From Penium margaritaceum (lineage: Eukaryota > Streptophyta > Zygnematophyceae > Desmidiales > Peniaceae), in NCBI GenBank assembly GCA_023375785.1, contig SZWC01000833.1, positions 238,730 through 302,729 of the forward strand: a stretch of 64,000 bases of DNA. Reading direction: 5' to 3'. Under the pieces are notes generated by a model. It saw only the letters and a list, made by a program, of their open reading frames with translations, had not been told where the DNA came from and did not search any database. Of this stretch, positions 63,674-64,000 are shown in pieces. Position 1 is the stretch's first letter. Each line of letters starts with the position of its first letter. A program made the position numbers and the translations under genes.

Positions 63674-64000
63674 TGTTGTGATGTGAGTCTTCCCCGTCTG
63701 TTTGTAGAGCTTACTCTGACCACTCGGCCGTGTTCATGCTCGTGCAGATCCTTGATACGGGCACAGGTGGCGCCGGAGCACCGACAGGTGTAGCACCAGT
63801 AGATGTCAGACAACTGCCACGACGTCCTGGGTGCTTGCTGGGGTGCTCTACAACGTTTTCTATAGACGCTAGAGTTTTCTCGGTGGACAGGCTCTCGAGC
63901 CCGATTTGCATGTTTTGCATTGTCTGTCCACTGATCGATGCTGGAATTGTGCATGTGACCAGAAGTAGCTTCCGACTCGAGATTTTGCATCTCTAGGTTT
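63674..64000 (+). repeat. 3' LTR of element C, cut by window end
   Basis: Matches the first half of 56630-57253 with scattered substitutions and an indel near 63785-63800. Confidence 0.88.

Larger units (their letters stand above)
56630..64000 (+). mobile_element. Copia element C, truncated by the window edge
   Basis: 5' LTR, PBS, CAG-rich leader, gag, protease, integrase, repeat linker, RT, RNase H, PPT and the first 327 bp of the 3' LTR, in Copia order. Same family as element B by LTR and coding sequence. Frameshifts near 58450, 60590, 61100 and 62265, scattered stops, and RT box YVDN instead of YVDD indicate a dead copy. It is better preserved than B. Confidence 0.9.

Overview
The window looks like nuclear DNA of a green-lineage eukaryote, most likely a streptophyte (charophyte-type alga or land plant). 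It holds one spliced host gene with GT-AG introns, a plant-type Rab8/RabE GTPase, in a sea of Ty1/Copia and Ty3/Gypsy-chromovirus retrotransposons, hAT-like non-autonomous elements and satellites. Three runs of N show that it is a draft assembly. The species is not identifiable by eye. There are no bacterial-style operons, CRISPR arrays or rRNA/tRNA genes that I could recognise.

Layout. 1-4.9 kb: microsatellites, a 19-bp minisatellite, a hAT-type MITE with an 8-bp target duplication, a 17-bp tandem array, and unassigned GC-rich DNA. 5.0-6.8 kb: relic of a Gypsy element (protease, RT). 6.8-9.6 kb: six-copy satellite of about 440 bp whose units each carry two complementary AATACACT-rich blocks. 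9.6-13 kb: simple and degenerate repeats, including a 60-bp G-rich/pyrimidine-rich array. 14.9-16.9 kb: minus-strand Copia relic. 17.8-23.8 kb: degenerate but structurally complete chromovirus (two LTRs, PBS, gag, PR, RT, RH, IN, chromodomain). 25.9-31.7 kb: the RabE gene, eight coding exons. 32.9-51.95 kb: old minus-strand Copia element B, split by a younger plus-strand Copia element A (35115-45159, TSD CAAAG). A carries a hAT-like insertion and two assembly problems. 53.2-56.2 kb: minus-strand Copia relic D. 56.6 kb to the end: plus-strand Copia element C, from the same family as B, with its 3' LTR cut by the window edge.

The retroelement genes would make capsid (gag), protease, integrase, reverse transcriptase and RNase H for copy-and-paste transposition. 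None of the elements seen here is fully open. A is the youngest: its LTRs are about 97% identical by my hand count. The RabE product would act in post-Golgi secretory traffic and has no functional link to its neighbours.

Most worth a second look is the gag-protease frame of element A. It runs about 820 codons without a frameshift and is broken by 14 TAG and one TAA but no TGA. Related elements B and C show TAG in one where the other has CAG at the same aligned Gln positions. Other points are a Rab C-terminus ending in a single Cys, a stem-loop pair just behind the PBS of element A, 36-bp linker repeats at the same place in two Copia families, and a 270-bp duplication around a single N that probably is an assembly error.
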